A program made the position numbers and the translations under genes. The notes beneath the pieces are model-generated. The model was not told the origin of the DNA and ran no database searches. It worked only from the letters and a program-made list of their open reading frames with translations. From positions 3,268,501 through 3,332,500 of the forward strand of contig NZ_CP078138.1 of assembly GCF_019212185.1 (NCBI RefSeq): a stretch of DNA of 64,000 bases. The letters run 5' to 3'. The stretch comes from Pseudomonas fluorescens (lineage in GTDB: Bacteria; Pseudomonadota; Gammaproteobacteria; Pseudomonadales; Pseudomonadaceae). Position 1 is the stretch's first letter. Each line of letters opens with the position of its first letter. Shown here piece after piece: positions 21,099 to 31,362 of this stretch.

Positions 21099-21126
21099 GA
21101 ACTTTTCCCGGGTCCTGGTGCTCGGA
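21099..21126 (+). promoter_or_regulatory. Putative AlgU (sigma-22) promoter of the glgE-treS-glgB unit
   Basis: GAACTT at 21099-21104 is a perfect -35 for the AlgU/RpoE-type sigma factor. It is followed after 17 nt by TCGGA (21122-21126), one base from the TCTGA -10. It lies 72 nt upstream of the glgE ATG. Osmotic-stress control by AlgU is known for trehalose genes of pseudomonads, so the context fits. Confidence 0.6.
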
Positions 21127-21197
21127 AACTTAAGTGGGTCACACAGGCACTGAAATCAGGCACAAGAGCGTCCATGGGGCGTAAGGGGTGATGCTCG

Positions 21198-23207
21198 ATG
21201 ACGACCGAACAACCGATCCAACTGCACGATGATTTGCAAAATTACCAACCACATTTGCCCCTGGCGCAGGCCTTGCTGCTGCCGCGCATTGCCATTGAGA
21301 GCACCCAGCCGGTGCTCGATGGTGGGCAGTTTGCGGTCAAGGCCGTTGCCGGGCAGACGGTGACGGTGCATAGCAAGGTGTTTGCCGACGGTCACGACAA
21401 GCTGGCCGTGCGGGTGCGTTGGTGTAACGAGGCGACCTCGATCTGGCACACCGACGTCATGAAAGATCTGGGCAACAACGCCTGGCAGGGCCAGTTCAAG
21501 GTTCTCGCGCCGGGTCGCTACCGCTATTGCATCGAGGCCTGGATCGATCAGTTCGCCAGCTTCTGTTATGAGCTGGAGAAAAAACACGGCGCCGGGGTGC
21601 CGGTGAGTCTCGAGTTGCAGGAGGGACGTCAGCAGGTCCAGCACGCCGCCGAGCGCAGCGACGGGGCCTTGAGTGAGGAACTGGCGGCGCTGCGGCATCA
21701 GCTTGAGGGACTGCTGGAAACCGAACAGGTGGCGTTGTTCCTGCACCCCCACAGCCGCTGGCTGATGGCGGCGGCCGATCACCGGCCTTATCTGAGCCTG
21801 AGTCCCGAGTATCCGCTGGATGTGGAGCGCGAACTGGCGCAGTTCGCCAGTTGGTACGAGCTGTTTCCCCGCTCGATCACCGACGATCCAGCGCGCCACG
21901 GCACCTTTAACGATGTCCATTCACGACTGGCGATGATCCAGGACATGGGTTTTGACGTGCTGTATTTCCCGCCGATCCACCCCATCGGCCGCAGCCACCG
22001 CAAAGGCCCGAACAATTCCCTGACCGCCGGCCCCGATGATCCGGGCAGTCCCTATGCGATTGGCAGCGAGGAGGGCGGGCACGAAGCGATTCACTCGCAA
22101 CTGGGCACGCGCGAAGACTTTCGCCGCCTGGTGGCGGCGGCCAACGACCATGGCCTGGAAATCGCCCTTGACTTCGCCATCCAGTGCTCCCAGGACCACC
22201 CCTGGCTTGAACAGCATCCCGGCTGGTTCAACTGGCGGCCGGACGGCACGATCAAGTACGCGGAGAATCCACCGAAAAAGTACCAGGATATTGTCAACGT
22301 CGACTTCTACGCCGCCGACGCCATCCCCAGTCTCTGGCTGGAGTTGCGCGACATTGTGGTTGGCTGGGTCGAGGAAGGGGTGAAGATCTTCCGTGTCGAC
22401 AACCCCCACACCAAACCCTTGCCGTTCTGGCAGTGGCTGATCGGCGACGTGCGCGCCAAGCACCCCGAAGTGATCTTCCTCGCCGAGGCCTTTACGACCC
22501 CGGCGATGATGGCGCGCCTGGGCAAGGTCGGTTATTCCCAGAGCTACACCTATTTCACCTGGCGCAACACCAAGCACGAGCTGGCGACCTACCTGACCGA
22601 ACTGAACCAGTCGCCCTGGCGCGAGTGCTACCGGCCGAACTTTTTCGTCAACACCCCGGACATCAACCCGGGCTTCCTGCACCAGTCCGGCCGCGCCGGC
22701 TTCCTCATCCGCGCCGCGCTGGCGACCATGGGGTCGGGGCTATGGGGCATGTATTCGGGATTCGAGCTGTGCGAGTCGGCACCGGTGCCGGGCAAGGAGG
22801 AATACCTGGATTCGGAGAAATACCAGATCCGCATCCGCGACTTCACCGCACCGGGCAACATCATCGCCGAAATCGCCCAACTCAACCGAATTCGCCGACA
22901 AAACCCGGCACTGCATACCCACTTGGGCTTGCAGGTCTACAACGCCTGGAACGACAACATCCTGTACTTCGGCAAACGCACCGCCGATGGCAAAAACTTC
23001 ATCCTGGTCGCCGTCAGCCTCGACCCCTTCAACGCCCAGGAGGCGCACTTCGAGTTGCCATTGTGGGAACTGGGCCTGCCCGATGACGCCGCGACCCAGG
23101 GCGAAGACTTAATGAACGGCCACCGTTGGACCTGGTATGGCAAAACCCAGTGGATGCGGATCGAGCCCTGGCATCAGCCGTTCGGGATATGGCGGATATC
23201 GGTTTGA
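21198..23207 (+). CDS. glgE: Alpha-1,4-glucan:maltose-1-phosphate maltosyltransferase
   Basis: A GH13_3 enzyme of 669 residues that extends linear alpha-glucan with maltosyl units from maltose 1-phosphate. The order is an N-terminal beta-sandwich (about 30-140), an inserted helical region, the catalytic (beta/alpha)8 barrel and a C-terminal beta domain. Predicted catalytic residues are the nucleophile D401 (FRVDNPHTKP), acid/base E430 (FLAEAF) and D488 (NTPDINP), close to those of the characterised Streptomyces GlgE. It receives maltose 1-phosphate from the kinase domain of the next gene. First gene of the plus-strand arm, behind an AlgU-like promoter. Confidence 0.95.
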   Translation: MTTEQPIQLHDDLQNYQPHLPLAQALLLPRIAIESTQPVLDGGQFAVKAVAGQTVTVHSKVFADGHDKLAVRVRWCNEATSIWHTDVMKDLGNNAWQGQFKVLAPGRYRYCIEAWIDQFASFCYELEKKHGAGVPVSLELQEGRQQVQHAAERSDGALSEELAALRHQLEGLLETEQVALFLHPHSRWLMAAADHRPYLSLSPEYPLDVERELAQFASWYELFPRSITDDPARHGTFNDVHSRLAMIQDMGFDVLYFPPIHPIGRSHRKGPNNSLTAGPDDPGSPYAIGSEEGGHEAIHSQLGTREDFRRLVAAANDHGLEIALDFAIQCSQDHPWLEQHPGWFNWRPDGTIKYAENPPKKYQDIVNVDFYAADAIPSLWLELRDIVVGWVEEGVKIFRVDNPHTKPLPFWQWLIGDVRAKHPEVIFLAEAFTTPAMMARLGKVGYSQSYTYFTWRNTKHELATYLTELNQSPWRECYRPNFFVNTPDINPGFLHQSGRAGFLIRAALATMGSGLWGMYSGFELCESAPVPGKEEYLDSEKYQIRIRDFTAPGNIIAEIAQLNRIRRQNPALHTHLGLQVYNAWNDNILYFGKRTADGKNFILVAVSLDPFNAQEAHFELPLWELGLPDDAATQGEDLMNGHRWTWYGKTQWMRIEPWHQPFGIWRISV

Positions 23208-23352
23208 GGGGGGCGCACCAGTCCCAAGTCAGAGAGGAGGTGTTAGCGAAGCCAACCGGAGGCGATGAGCCGCGGATGGATGCCGTAGCGAAGGTACGCC
23301 GAGCCTAGGCGAGTGTTTCGCCAGGGAGGGATATGTGCACCGTCAGGCAGCC

Positions 23353-23374
23353 TTCGCGAGCAGGCTCGCTCCCC
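23353..23374. repeat. Single REP palindrome in the glgE-treS gap
   Basis: TCGCGAGCAGGCTCGCTCCC at 23354-23373 is one REP copy in the 218-bp gap between glgE and treS. The upstream part of the gap (23208-23340) holds no gene-like signal. The spacing suggests that treS may be separately expressed or buffered from glgE. Confidence 0.78.
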
Positions 23375-23425
23375 CAAAGGACACTAGCAACACCGCTCCA
23401 CCCCCAATTCGAGCAGGAGATTTTC

Positions 23426-26400
23426 ATGGCGAAGAAACCCAGGTCAGCCACCTTCAACAACGACCCGCTCTGGTACAAGGACGCGGTGATTTATCAGGTT
23501 CACGTCAAATCCTATTTCGACTCCAACAACGACGGCATCGGCGACTTTCCCGGCCTGATCAGCAAACTCGATTACATCGCCGACCTCGGCGTCAACACCA
23601 TCTGGCTACTGCCGTTCTACCCCTCGCCACGGCGTGACGACGGCTATGACATCGCCGAGTACCGTGGCGTTCACAGCGACTACGGGACCATGGCCGACGC
23701 CCGACGGTTTATCGCCGAAGCGCACAAGCGCGGGCTGCGGGTGATCACCGAGCTGGTGATCAATCACACCTCCGACCAACACCCCTGGTTCCAGCGTGCG
23801 CGCAAAGCCAAGCCCGGTTCGGCAGCGCGGGACTTCTACGTATGGTCCGATGACGACCAGAAGTACGACGGCACACGAATCATCTTCCTCGACACCGAAA
23901 AATCCAACTGGACCTGGGACCCGCTGGCCGGCCAATACTTCTGGCACCGGTTCTACTCGCACCAGCCCGACCTCAATTTCGACAACCCGCAGGTCATGAA
24001 GGCGGTGCTGTCGGTGATGCGCTACTGGCTCGACATGGGCATCGACGGCCTGCGCCTTGACGCCATTCCGTATTTGATCGAGCGCGACGGCACCAACAAC
24101 GAAAACCTGCCCGAAACCCATGACGTGCTCAAGCAGATTCGCGCCGAGATCGACGCCAACTACCCGGATCGGATGCTGCTGGCCGAGGCCAATCAATGGC
24201 CGGAAGACACCCAGCTGTACTTCGGCGATACCCATGGCGACAACGGTGACGAATGCCACATGGCCTTCCACTTCCCGCTGATGCCGCGCATGTACATGGC
24301 GCTGGCCCAGGAAGACCGCTTTCCGATCACCGACATCCTGCGTCAGACCCCGGAGATTCCGGCGAACTGCCAATGGGCGATTTTCCTGCGCAATCACGAT
24401 GAGCTGACCCTGGAAATGGTCACCGACCGCGAGCGCGATTACCTGTGGAACTACTACGCCGCTGACCGCCGGGCGCGGATCAACCTGGGTATTCGCCGGC
24501 GCCTGGCGCCATTGATGGAGCGCGACCGGCGACGGGTCGAACTGCTGAACAGCCTGCTGCTGTCGATGCCCGGCACGCCGACCCTGTACTACGGGGACGA
24601 GATCGGCATGGGCGATAACATTTACCTGGGTGACCGCGATGGCGTACGCACACCGATGCAGTGGTCGATCGACCGTAACGGCGGCTTCTCCCGCGCCGAT
24701 CCGGCCAGTCTGGTGTTGCCACCGATCATGGACCCGCAATACGGCTATCAGTCGGTCAATGTCGAAACCCAGGCCGGCGACCCGCATTCGCTGCTCAACT
24801 GGACTCGACGCATGCTCGCCGTGCGCAAACAATCCAAGGCGTTCGGCCGGGGCACCCTGAAAATGCTGTCGCCGAGCAATCGGCGGATCCTGGCCTACAC
24901 CCGTGAGTTCACCGGTGAGGACGGCCGTCAGGAAATCATCCTGTGTGTGGCCAACGTCTCGCGCAGTGCCCAGGCCGCCGAACTGGACCTCTCGGCATTC
25001 GTCGGCATGGTCCCGGTGGAAATGCTCGGCGGCAATGCCTTCCCGCCCATCGGCCAGCTGAATTTCCTGCTGACCCTGGCGCCTTACGGTTTCTACTGGT
25101 TCGTCCTCGCTGCCGAAAACCAGATGCCGAGCTGGCATGCCGAGCCGGCGCAAAGCCTGCCGGACTTCATCACCCTGGTCCTGAAAAAGCGTATGGAGGA
25201 GCTGCTTGAGGCACCTTCGCGCACCTTGTTGGAGCAGACCGTGCTGCCGAGTTGGCTGACGAACCGTCGTTGGTTTGCCGGCAAGGACGCAGGCATCGAT
25301 TCGGTGCACATGGCCTACGGCGTGCGCTTTGGTGATGCACAACACCCGGTGTTGCTCAGTGAGATCGAGGTCAGCAGCCAAGGCCAAGTCAGTCGCTATC
25401 AATTGCCGTTGGGTTTTCTGGCAGAAGACCAGGTGAGTGCGGCGCTGCCCCAGCAGCTTGCATTGTCCAGAGTGCGGCGTGGCCGGCAGGTCGGCCTGGT
25501 CACTGATGCCTTCAGTCTGGAAAGCTTTATCCGCGCGGTGTTACAGGGATTGCAGGCGCAAACCGTGCTCAGTTCCAGCGACGGCGACATCCGCTTCGAA
25601 CCCACACCGCGCCTGGCCGAACTGGGCCTGGGCGCCGAGTCCGAAGTGCGTTACCTGTCGGCGGAGCAGTCCAACAGTTCGGTGGTGATCGGTGGCAGCC
25701 TGGTGTTGAAGTTGATCCGTAAGGTCGCCAGCGGCGTGCACCCGGAACTGGAAATGGGCGCCTACCTGACGGCCGCCGGCTTCGAGCACATCTCGCCTCT
25801 GCTCGGCTCGGTGGTGCGGCGCGATGCCCAGGGTGATGACAATCTGCTGATGATCGCCCAAGGCTATCTGAGCAATCAGGGCGATGCCTGGGAGTGGACC
25901 CAGAACAACCTCGAACGGGCGATTCGCGACGAACTGGCCGATGCCATGTCGGAACAGGACCAGCACTACAACGCCCTCGGCGAACTGCAGGATTTCGCCG
26001 CCATGCTCGGCCAGCGTCTGGCCGAAATGCACCAGTTGTTGGCGTTGCCCAGCGACGATCCGGCGTTCGGTTGCGAGGTCACCACAGCCAAGGATCAAAA
26101 GGCCGCGGGCAAGGCCATCGGCGCCCAGGTGGAGCATGCCTTGTTGCTGCTGGAGCAGCACCAGCAGCAACTGACTGCTGCCGATCAGGCACTGGTCACG
26201 CAATTAGTGAAACAACGCAAGTCCATACTCACCCAGGTGCAAGCCTTGGCCGAGGCCGCCACCGGTGATTTGCGCATGCGCGTTCACGGTGATTTACACC
26301 TCGGCCAGGTGCTGGTGATCAAGGGCGATGCCTACTTGATCGACTTCGAAGGTGAACCGGCGCGACCGTTGCATGAGCGTCGTGGCAAGCACAGTCCGTA

Positions 26401-26767
26401 TAAGGATGTCAGTGGCGTGTTGCGTTCGTTCGATTACGCGGCGGCCATGGCTCGCAGTGGCCAGGGTGTCGACAGTACAGGACAAGGCGATGCGGCGCGG
26501 CAACGGGTCACCGAGCGCTATTTGCGTGAAGCCAGCCAGGCGTTTGTCCAGGCGTATCGGCTGGCAACGGCTAATCTTGGCCATGCGTGGCAGGAACCCG
26601 GGGCTGAAGACGCCGCGCTGATGTTGTTCAGTCTGGAGAAGGCGGCCTATGAAGTGGCGTACGAAGCCGAAAATCGTCCGGCCTGGTTACCGGTGCCATT
26701 GCATGGTTTGCACCGCTTGTTAAGCGAACTCAAACCCTTTTCCGAGTCAAGTGGAGAGCAGTCATGA
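23426..26767 (+). CDS. treS: Trehalose synthase fused to maltokinase
   Basis: A 1113-residue two-domain fusion. Residues 1 to about 545 form a GH13_16 trehalose synthase that interconverts trehalose and maltose, with nucleophile D212 (LRLDAIPYL), acid/base E254 ([10 protein letters not shown]) and D325 (RNHDELTLE). From about 560 to the end lies a maltokinase (Pep2-like), with the phosphotransferase motif HGDLHLGQ (H954) and DFEGEPARP further on. Together they turn trehalose into maltose 1-phosphate for GlgE. The frame runs open to 23333, but AGGAGA stands directly before ATG 23426 (MAKKPRS). The stop codon overlaps the glgB start (ATGA). Confidence 0.95.
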   Translation: MAKKPRSATFNNDPLWYKDAVIYQVHVKSYFDSNNDGIGDFPGLISKLDYIADLGVNTIWLLPFYPSPRRDDGYDIAEYRGVHSDYGTMADARRFIAEAHKRGLRVITELVINHTSDQHPWFQRARKAKPGSAARDFYVWSDDDQKYDGTRIIFLDTEKSNWTWDPLAGQYFWHRFYSHQPDLNFDNPQVMKAVLSVMRYWLDMGIDGLRLDAIPYLIERDGTNNENLPETHDVLKQIRAEIDANYPDRMLLAEANQWPEDTQLYFGDTHGDNGDECHMAFHFPLMPRMYMALAQEDRFPITDILRQTPEIPANCQWAIFLRNHDELTLEMVTDRERDYLWNYYAADRRARINLGIRRRLAPLMERDRRRVELLNSLLLSMPGTPTLYYGDEIGMGDNIYLGDRDGVRTPMQWSIDRNGGFSRADPASLVLPPIMDPQYGYQSVNVETQAGDPHSLLNWTRRMLAVRKQSKAFGRGTLKMLSPSNRRILAYTREFTGEDGRQEIILCVANVSRSAQAAELDLSAFVGMVPVEMLGGNAFPPIGQLNFLLTLAPYGFYWFVLAAENQMPSWHAEPAQSLPDFITLVLKKRMEELLEAPSRTLLEQTVLPSWLTNRRWFAGKDAGIDSVHMAYGVRFGDAQHPVLLSEIEVSSQGQVSRYQLPLGFLAEDQVSAALPQQLALSRVRRGRQVGLVTDAFSLESFIRAVLQGLQAQTVLSSSDGDIRFEPTPRLAELGLGAESEVRYLSAEQSNSSVVIGGSLVLKLIRKVASGVHPELEMGAYLTAAGFEHISPLLGSVVRRDAQGDDNLLMIAQGYLSNQGDAWEWTQNNLERAIRDELADAMSEQDQHYNALGELQDFAAMLGQRLAEMHQLLALPSDDPAFGCEVTTAKDQKAAGKAIGAQVEHALLLLEQHQQQLTAADQALVTQLVKQRKSILTQVQALAEAATGDLRMRVHGDLHLGQVLVIKGDAYLIDFEGEPARPLHERRGKHSPYKDVSGVLRSFDYAAAMARSGQGVDSTGQGDAARQRVTERYLREASQAFVQAYRLATANLGHAWQEPGAEDAALMLFSLEKAAYEVAYEAENRPAWLPVPLHGLHRLLSELKPFSESSGEQS

Positions 26768-28980
26768 AGGAACGGGGATTACAGGAGGCGCTGCTACCGG
26801 CAGCGCGTGATATCGAGGCGCTGGTACGCGCCGAACACCAGGATCCATTTGCGCTACTTGGCCCGCACGCCGATGGCGCGGGCGGCCAGTTCATCCGCGC
26901 TTTCCTGCCGGATGCCTTGAGCGTGCAGGTGATTGATCGCGACAGCGGCGAAGCACTCGGCAATCTCGAGAGCAGCGAGGTGCCGGGCCTGTTCGTCGGA
27001 CATTTTTCGCGCACTGGGGCATACCTCTTGCGCACGCAGTGGGCCGGCGGCGAACAACTGAGCGAGGACCCCTACAGCTTTGGCCAATTGCTTGGGGAGA
27101 TGGATTTATACCTGTTCGCCGAAGGCAATCACCGCGACCTCAGTGCCTGCCTCGGCGCGCAACTGCTCAACGTCGAAGGCGTCGATGGCGTGCGCTTTGC
27201 CGTGTGGGCGCCGAATGCCCGACGGGTATCGGTGGTGGGCGACTTCAACAATTGGGACGGACGTCGCCACCCCATGCGCCTGCGCCATCCTTCAGGCGTG
27301 TGGGAGCTGTTCATTCCGCGCCTGCAAGCCGGCGAGGCCTATAAGTACGAAATCCTTGGCGAGCACGGGATTTTGCCGCTCAAGGCTGATCCCATGGCCT
27401 TGGCCACTCAATTGCCACCGGACACCGCGTCGAAAGTTGCCGCGCCCTTGAGCATCGATTGGCAGGACCAGGACTGGATGCAAGCTCGCGGCGAGCGCCA
27501 GGATCCGCAGGCCGCCTTGTCGATCTATGAATTGCACGCCGGCTCCTGGCGCTGTGAAGTCGACGATGCGGGAGAGGTCGCACGTCAATACAGCTGGGCC
27601 GAGCTGGCCGAGCATCTGATTCCCTACGTCAAGGAATTGGGCTTCACCCATATCGAACTGATGCCGATCATGGAACACCCCTTTGGTGGCTCCTGGGGTT
27701 ATCAACCGCTTTCGCAGTTTGCTCCTAGCGCACGTTACGGATCGCCATCCGACTTCGCCGCCTTCGTCAACGCCTGCCACCTGGCTGAAATTGGCGTGAT
27801 CCTCGACTGGGTGCCGGCGCATTTCCCTACCGATGCCCACGGTCTGGCGCAGTTCGATGGCACTGCGTTGTACGAGTACGGTAATCCACTGGAAGGTTTT
27901 CATCAGGACTGGGACACACTGATCTACAACCTCGGGCGTACCGAAGTGCACGGCTTCATGCTGGCCTCGGCATTACACTGGCTCAAGCATTTCCATGTCG
28001 ACGGGCTGCGGGTGGACGCGGTGGCCTCGATGCTCTATCGCGACTATTCGCGCAAGGCTGGCGAGTGGGTGCCCAATCGGCATGGCGGGCGGGAGAACCT
28101 TGAAGCCATCGACTTCGTCCGCCACCTCAATGACGTGGTCGACCTCGAAGCTCCCGGCGCACTGGTGATTGCCGAAGAGTCCACGGCCTGGCCGGGCGTC
28201 AGCCAGGGCACTCAGCAAGGCGGCCTGGGTTTCGACTACAAATGGAACATGGGCTGGATGCACGACTCGCTGCATTACATCCAGCAGGATCCGGTGTACC
28301 GCGCCCATCACCACAACGAGCTGAGTTTCGGCCTGGTCTACGCCTGGTCCGAGCGCTTCATCCTGCCGATCTCCCACGATGAAGTGGTGCACGGCAAACA
28401 CTCGCTGATCGACAAGATGCCCGGTGACCGCTGGCAAAAATTCGCCAACCTGCGCGCCTATTTGAGTTTCATGTGGGCCCACCCGGGCAAGAAGCTGCTG
28501 TTCATGGGCTGTGAGTTCGGCCAGTGGCGCGAATGGAACCATGACCAGCAGCTTGATTGGTATCTCTTGCAGTACCCGGAACACCGGGGCGTGCAAAAAC
28601 TGGTGGGCGATTTGAACCGGCTCTACCGCGACGAGCCGGCGTTGCACGATCAGGACCATGTACCCCAGGGCTTCCAGTGGCTGATCGGTGACGATGCGAT
28701 CAACAGCGTCTACGCCTGGCTGCGCTGGAGCAAGGACGGTAAACCGGTGCTGGTGGTGGCCAACTTCACTCCGGTGCCACGCGAGGCGTATCGCGTCGGC
28801 GTGCCCTTTGCCGGACAGTGGGAGGAGGTGCTCAATAGCGATTCGTCGATCTATGCTGGCTCCAACTACGGCAACAGTGGCGGGGTACTCGCCGAGGAAA
28901 CGCCCAGCCACGGCCAGGCATTGTCGCTCTCGCTGAACCTGCCGCCGTTGGCGGTGCTTATATTGCGTCCGCAGGGCTAG
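26764..28980 (+). CDS. glgB: 1,4-alpha-glucan branching enzyme
   Basis: A 738-residue GH13_9 enzyme that introduces alpha-1,6 branches. It has two N-terminal beta-sandwich modules (about 20-110 and a CBM48 at about 125-215, [20 protein letters not shown]), the catalytic barrel with D418 ([10 protein letters not shown]), E471 (VIAEEST) and D539 (SHDEV), and a C-terminal beta domain. It starts inside the treS stop codon, with GGAGAG upstream, so translation is coupled. It branches the linear chains made by GlgE and probably by GlgA. Confidence 0.96.
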   Translation: MKERGLQEALLPAARDIEALVRAEHQDPFALLGPHADGAGGQFIRAFLPDALSVQVIDRDSGEALGNLESSEVPGLFVGHFSRTGAYLLRTQWAGGEQLSEDPYSFGQLLGEMDLYLFAEGNHRDLSACLGAQLLNVEGVDGVRFAVWAPNARRVSVVGDFNNWDGRRHPMRLRHPSGVWELFIPRLQAGEAYKYEILGEHGILPLKADPMALATQLPPDTASKVAAPLSIDWQDQDWMQARGERQDPQAALSIYELHAGSWRCEVDDAGEVARQYSWAELAEHLIPYVKELGFTHIELMPIMEHPFGGSWGYQPLSQFAPSARYGSPSDFAAFVNACHLAEIGVILDWVPAHFPTDAHGLAQFDGTALYEYGNPLEGFHQDWDTLIYNLGRTEVHGFMLASALHWLKHFHVDGLRVDAVASMLYRDYSRKAGEWVPNRHGGRENLEAIDFVRHLNDVVDLEAPGALVIAEESTAWPGVSQGTQQGGLGFDYKWNMGWMHDSLHYIQQDPVYRAHHHNELSFGLVYAWSERFILPISHDEVVHGKHSLIDKMPGDRWQKFANLRAYLSFMWAHPGKKLLFMGCEFGQWREWNHDQQLDWYLLQYPEHRGVQKLVGDLNRLYRDEPALHDQDHVPQGFQWLIGDDAINSVYAWLRWSKDGKPVLVVANFTPVPREAYRVGVPFAGQWEEVLNSDSSIYAGSNYGNSGGVLAEETPSHGQALSLSLNLPPLAVLILRPQG

Positions 28981-29068
28981 GGGGCATGGCTCGGCGGGCT
29001 GGCGGGGAGTTGCCTCGCTCAGTCCGGCGAGCCTGTTGGCGGCCACCAGCCCCCTGAATGCCGGGCGT

Positions 29069-30139
29069 TCACCAGCGCATGCGAACGCCGAGGCTGCCGA
29101 TCAAGCCATTCAGGTCATTGTCATCGACATCACTGCTGTAGTCGGCGCTGACGTACAGGCTCACGGCCGGGGTGACTTTGGCCACCAGACCGAGACCCAG
29201 TTCGACGGTGGATGAGCTGCGGCTGCTGCTGATCTTGTCGACCTGGTCGAGGCTGACGGTAGCGCTGCTGTTGACGGTGTGCCACAGGTTGGTACGCACG
29301 TAGGGTTCGACCGGTAAGCCGTTGATGTCGTAACTGCCTTTCAGACGTGCACCGACACGCCCACTCCAGGAACTCATGTCGCTGGACTGGGCATTGCCGC
29401 TACTGGCGTTGGAGCTGTCCAGGGTGATGCGCTGATTGATCAATTGTGCCTGGGGCTCAATCACCCAGTTCTTGCTGATGCCAATGGGGAAACCGCCCTC
29501 GACCGACAGGGTCACGGCGTTGCCTTCGGCCGCTTGCCTTTCGCCCTGGTCGTTGCGGCTGTAACCGCTGACCCGGCCGCCGCTGGCGCTGAGGTCGACG
29601 TGCCATCCGGTGGCGCCGGTCAGGCTCCAGTAGGCGCCGAGGCTCTCACCCTGGACATTCAGATTGTCGCTGCCTGGGTCGGCCAGTGCCCGGCCGACCA
29701 GCACGCCGTTGCTGTTGCCCTGGATTTGCTGGCTGCCGCCTATCAAGCCGAGTCGCTGGGTGCTGCCGCCATTGCCGTGCACGGTCAGTAGGGCGGGGCC
29801 TTTGAAGGCTGGGGCGGCGACAGCGGCGAAGGGGGAATTGAGGATGTCGTGTTCGGCCTGGGCAGCAGGTTGGCCGTAGACACGCTGCCAGGCCGAGGGC
29901 GCGGCTTGCTCGATGCTCAGCAGTTGATTGTCGAGGGCCGGTTGGCTGAGGAAACGGCCGGTTTGTAGCGGCTGCGGGGCAGGAAAGGTGAACGAAGGCA
30001 CGTCTTGTCGAAACCAGGGTATGGCCTCCTCATCGGCGTCAGCGGCCAGGACCTCCATGGATGTGCACAGCACCAGCAGTGTGGTCGAAACGGTGTAGAG
30101 GGTGAGGCTCATCTCGTGGTGGAAAAGGGAGGTGTTCAT
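29069..30139 (-). CDS. Autotransporter-type outer membrane beta-barrel protein with very short passenger
   Basis: A 356-residue exported protein. A hydrophobic stretch (about 10-32, ending EVLAADA) looks like a signal peptide. A low-complexity segment of roughly 65 residues follows, then a type V secretion beta-barrel domain of about 260 residues (SAWQRVYGQ; GNSNGVLVGRALA; GAYWSLTGATGWHVDLSASGG; IEPQAQLINQRITLD; GSYDINGLPVEPYVRTNLWH), ending in the barrel signature VRMRW. A normal autotransporter has a passenger of several hundred residues, so this is a barrel with its passenger lost, or a dedicated barrel. It lies between the two arms of the glucan locus. AAGG precedes the ATG. Role unknown. 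Confidence 0.8.
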   Translation of the reverse strand: MNTSLFHHEMSLTLYTVSTTLLVLCTSMEVLAADADEEAIPWFRQDVPSFTFPAPQPLQTGRFLSQPALDNQLLSIEQAAPSAWQRVYGQPAAQAEHDILNSPFAAVAAPAFKGPALLTVHGNGGSTQRLGLIGGSQQIQGNSNGVLVGRALADPGSDNLNVQGESLGAYWSLTGATGWHVDLSASGGRVSGYSRNDQGERQAAEGNAVTLSVEGGFPIGISKNWVIEPQAQLINQRITLDSSNASSGNAQSSDMSSWSGRVGARLKGSYDINGLPVEPYVRTNLWHTVNSSATVSLDQVDKISSSRSSSTVELGLGLVAKVTPAVSLYVSADYSSDVDDNDLNGLIGSLGVRMRW

Positions 30140-30468
30140 GGCGGTTTACCTTACAAGCGGTGCACGTGTTGGCGTCTCTCCTACCCCGATTGAGGGGCGA
30201 CCGATTTCATCGAGGCAAACCCCGGCGGCCCGCTGCGACGGGTATTCGAGGCCTGCCCCAGGTGTGTATGCGGGGGGTAGTAAGCTGTAGCTAAGAAGAC
30301 CACAGGCATTGCGTCAAGAAATTGAACGATGAGCGGTATGCCAAAATCAGAGGGCGTAAATGACTGAAAATTGGCGATTCTCCAAGGTGTTGTTTCTGCG
30401 TGAAATCAATCGCGGATGACTCGCCACAACTGAGCATCATCAGCGACTGACACACCCTCAGGACTCGC
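30140..30468. other. 329-bp intergenic stretch, no gene seen
   Basis: It lies between the autotransporter start and the stop of the EEP gene, both on the minus strand. It should contain the autotransporter promoter. Short open frames here are fragments of frames from neighbouring genes and lack ribosome-binding sites. I see no REP element and no clear terminator. Confidence 0.5.
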
Positions 30469-31269
30469 TTACAAATGCACCTCAACCGCCAGCGGCAGGT
30501 GGTCGGAGAGGTGGGTCCAGGGTTTGTTGGCGAGGATTTTCGGTTCGTGGCTGCTGGCGTTGCGCAGGTAGACGCGGTCCAGGCGCAGCAGGGGGAAGCG
30601 GGCGGGGTAGGTTTTTGCCAGTTGGCCGTGGTGACGCTCAAATGCTTCGTGCAGGTCGTTGCGGCGGCCGAGGGTGAGGTTGCCGTGCATCTGCCAGTCG
30701 TTGAAGTCGCCGGCGATGATCACCGGCGCGTCCTCGGGCAGCGACTCGATCAATTGGCACAGCAGCGCCAGCTGCAACTGCCGATGGCTTTCCAGCAGGC
30801 TCAAGTGCACACAGATGGCGTGTACCTCGGCATGCCCGGGCACATCCAGCACGCAATGCAACAAGCCACGGCGCTCGGGACCGGTGATCGAGACATCCAG
30901 ATTGCGATGATGGCGAATCGGGTACTTGGACAGCAGGGCATTGCCGTGATGCCCGTCGGGATACACCGCGTTTCGCCCGTAGGCAAAATCACTCCACATG
31001 CTGTCGGCAAGGAATTCGTATTGCGAAGTGCTGGGCCAGTTACTGTGGCGGGTGGCGTGGCGGTCATGCTCGCCGAGCACTTCCTGGAGGAACACCAGGT
31101 CCGCCGAAGTACTGCGCACCGCCTCGCGTAACTCGGGGAGTATGAAGCGTCGATTGAGCGCGGTAAAACCCTTGTGGGTGTTGACCGTCAAGATCCGCAG
31201 ACGATGCACATGCGGCGCAGCGCCGACGGTGGTCGGCGCGGCCGGTTGGCGTTCTGAGTCGGGGTTCAC
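30469..31269 (-). CDS. Endonuclease/exonuclease/phosphatase (EEP) family hydrolase
   Basis: A 266-residue protein with the EEP fold: TVNTHKGF (metal-binding Asn), FLQEVLGEHD (metal-binding Glu), NALLSKYPI, VHLSLLESHRQLQ, IIAGDFNDWQ (GDFN Asp/Asn) and the C-terminal LSDHLPLAVEV (Asp-His). All catalytic motifs are present, so it is probably an active Mg2+-dependent phosphodiesterase or phosphatase. Substrates in the family range from DNA to phospholipid and inositol-phosphate headgroups and cannot be chosen here. It starts with GTG behind a strong GAGGAGAG and is the last gene of the glgA-treZ-malQ-treY-glgX series. No signal peptide. Confidence 0.85.
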   Translation of the reverse strand: MNPDSERQPAAPTTVGAAPHVHRLRILTVNTHKGFTALNRRFILPELREAVRSTSADLVFLQEVLGEHDRHATRHSNWPSTSQYEFLADSMWSDFAYGRNAVYPDGHHGNALLSKYPIRHHRNLDVSITGPERRGLLHCVLDVPGHAEVHAICVHLSLLESHRQLQLALLCQLIESLPEDAPVIIAGDFNDWQMHGNLTLGRRNDLHEAFERHHGQLAKTYPARFPLLRLDRVYLRNASSHEPKILANKPWTHLSDHLPLAVEVHL

Positions 31270-31362
31270 AGTCTCTCCTCGAAAGTCGCAACGGGTTATT
31301 CATGCGACTCACGGGGTGTCCGGCAGTTCAGCCCGGTTTGGAATTTTCCGAGCGCGAAGACG

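Noticed and set aside
23126-23308. 60-codon frame crossing the end of glgE
   Set aside because: It overlaps the glgE 3' end in another frame and has no ribosome-binding site.
28979-29056. Possible terminator between glgB and the autotransporter gene
   Set aside because: AGGGGGC and GCCCCCT are 64 nt apart with no T-run; too weak to call.
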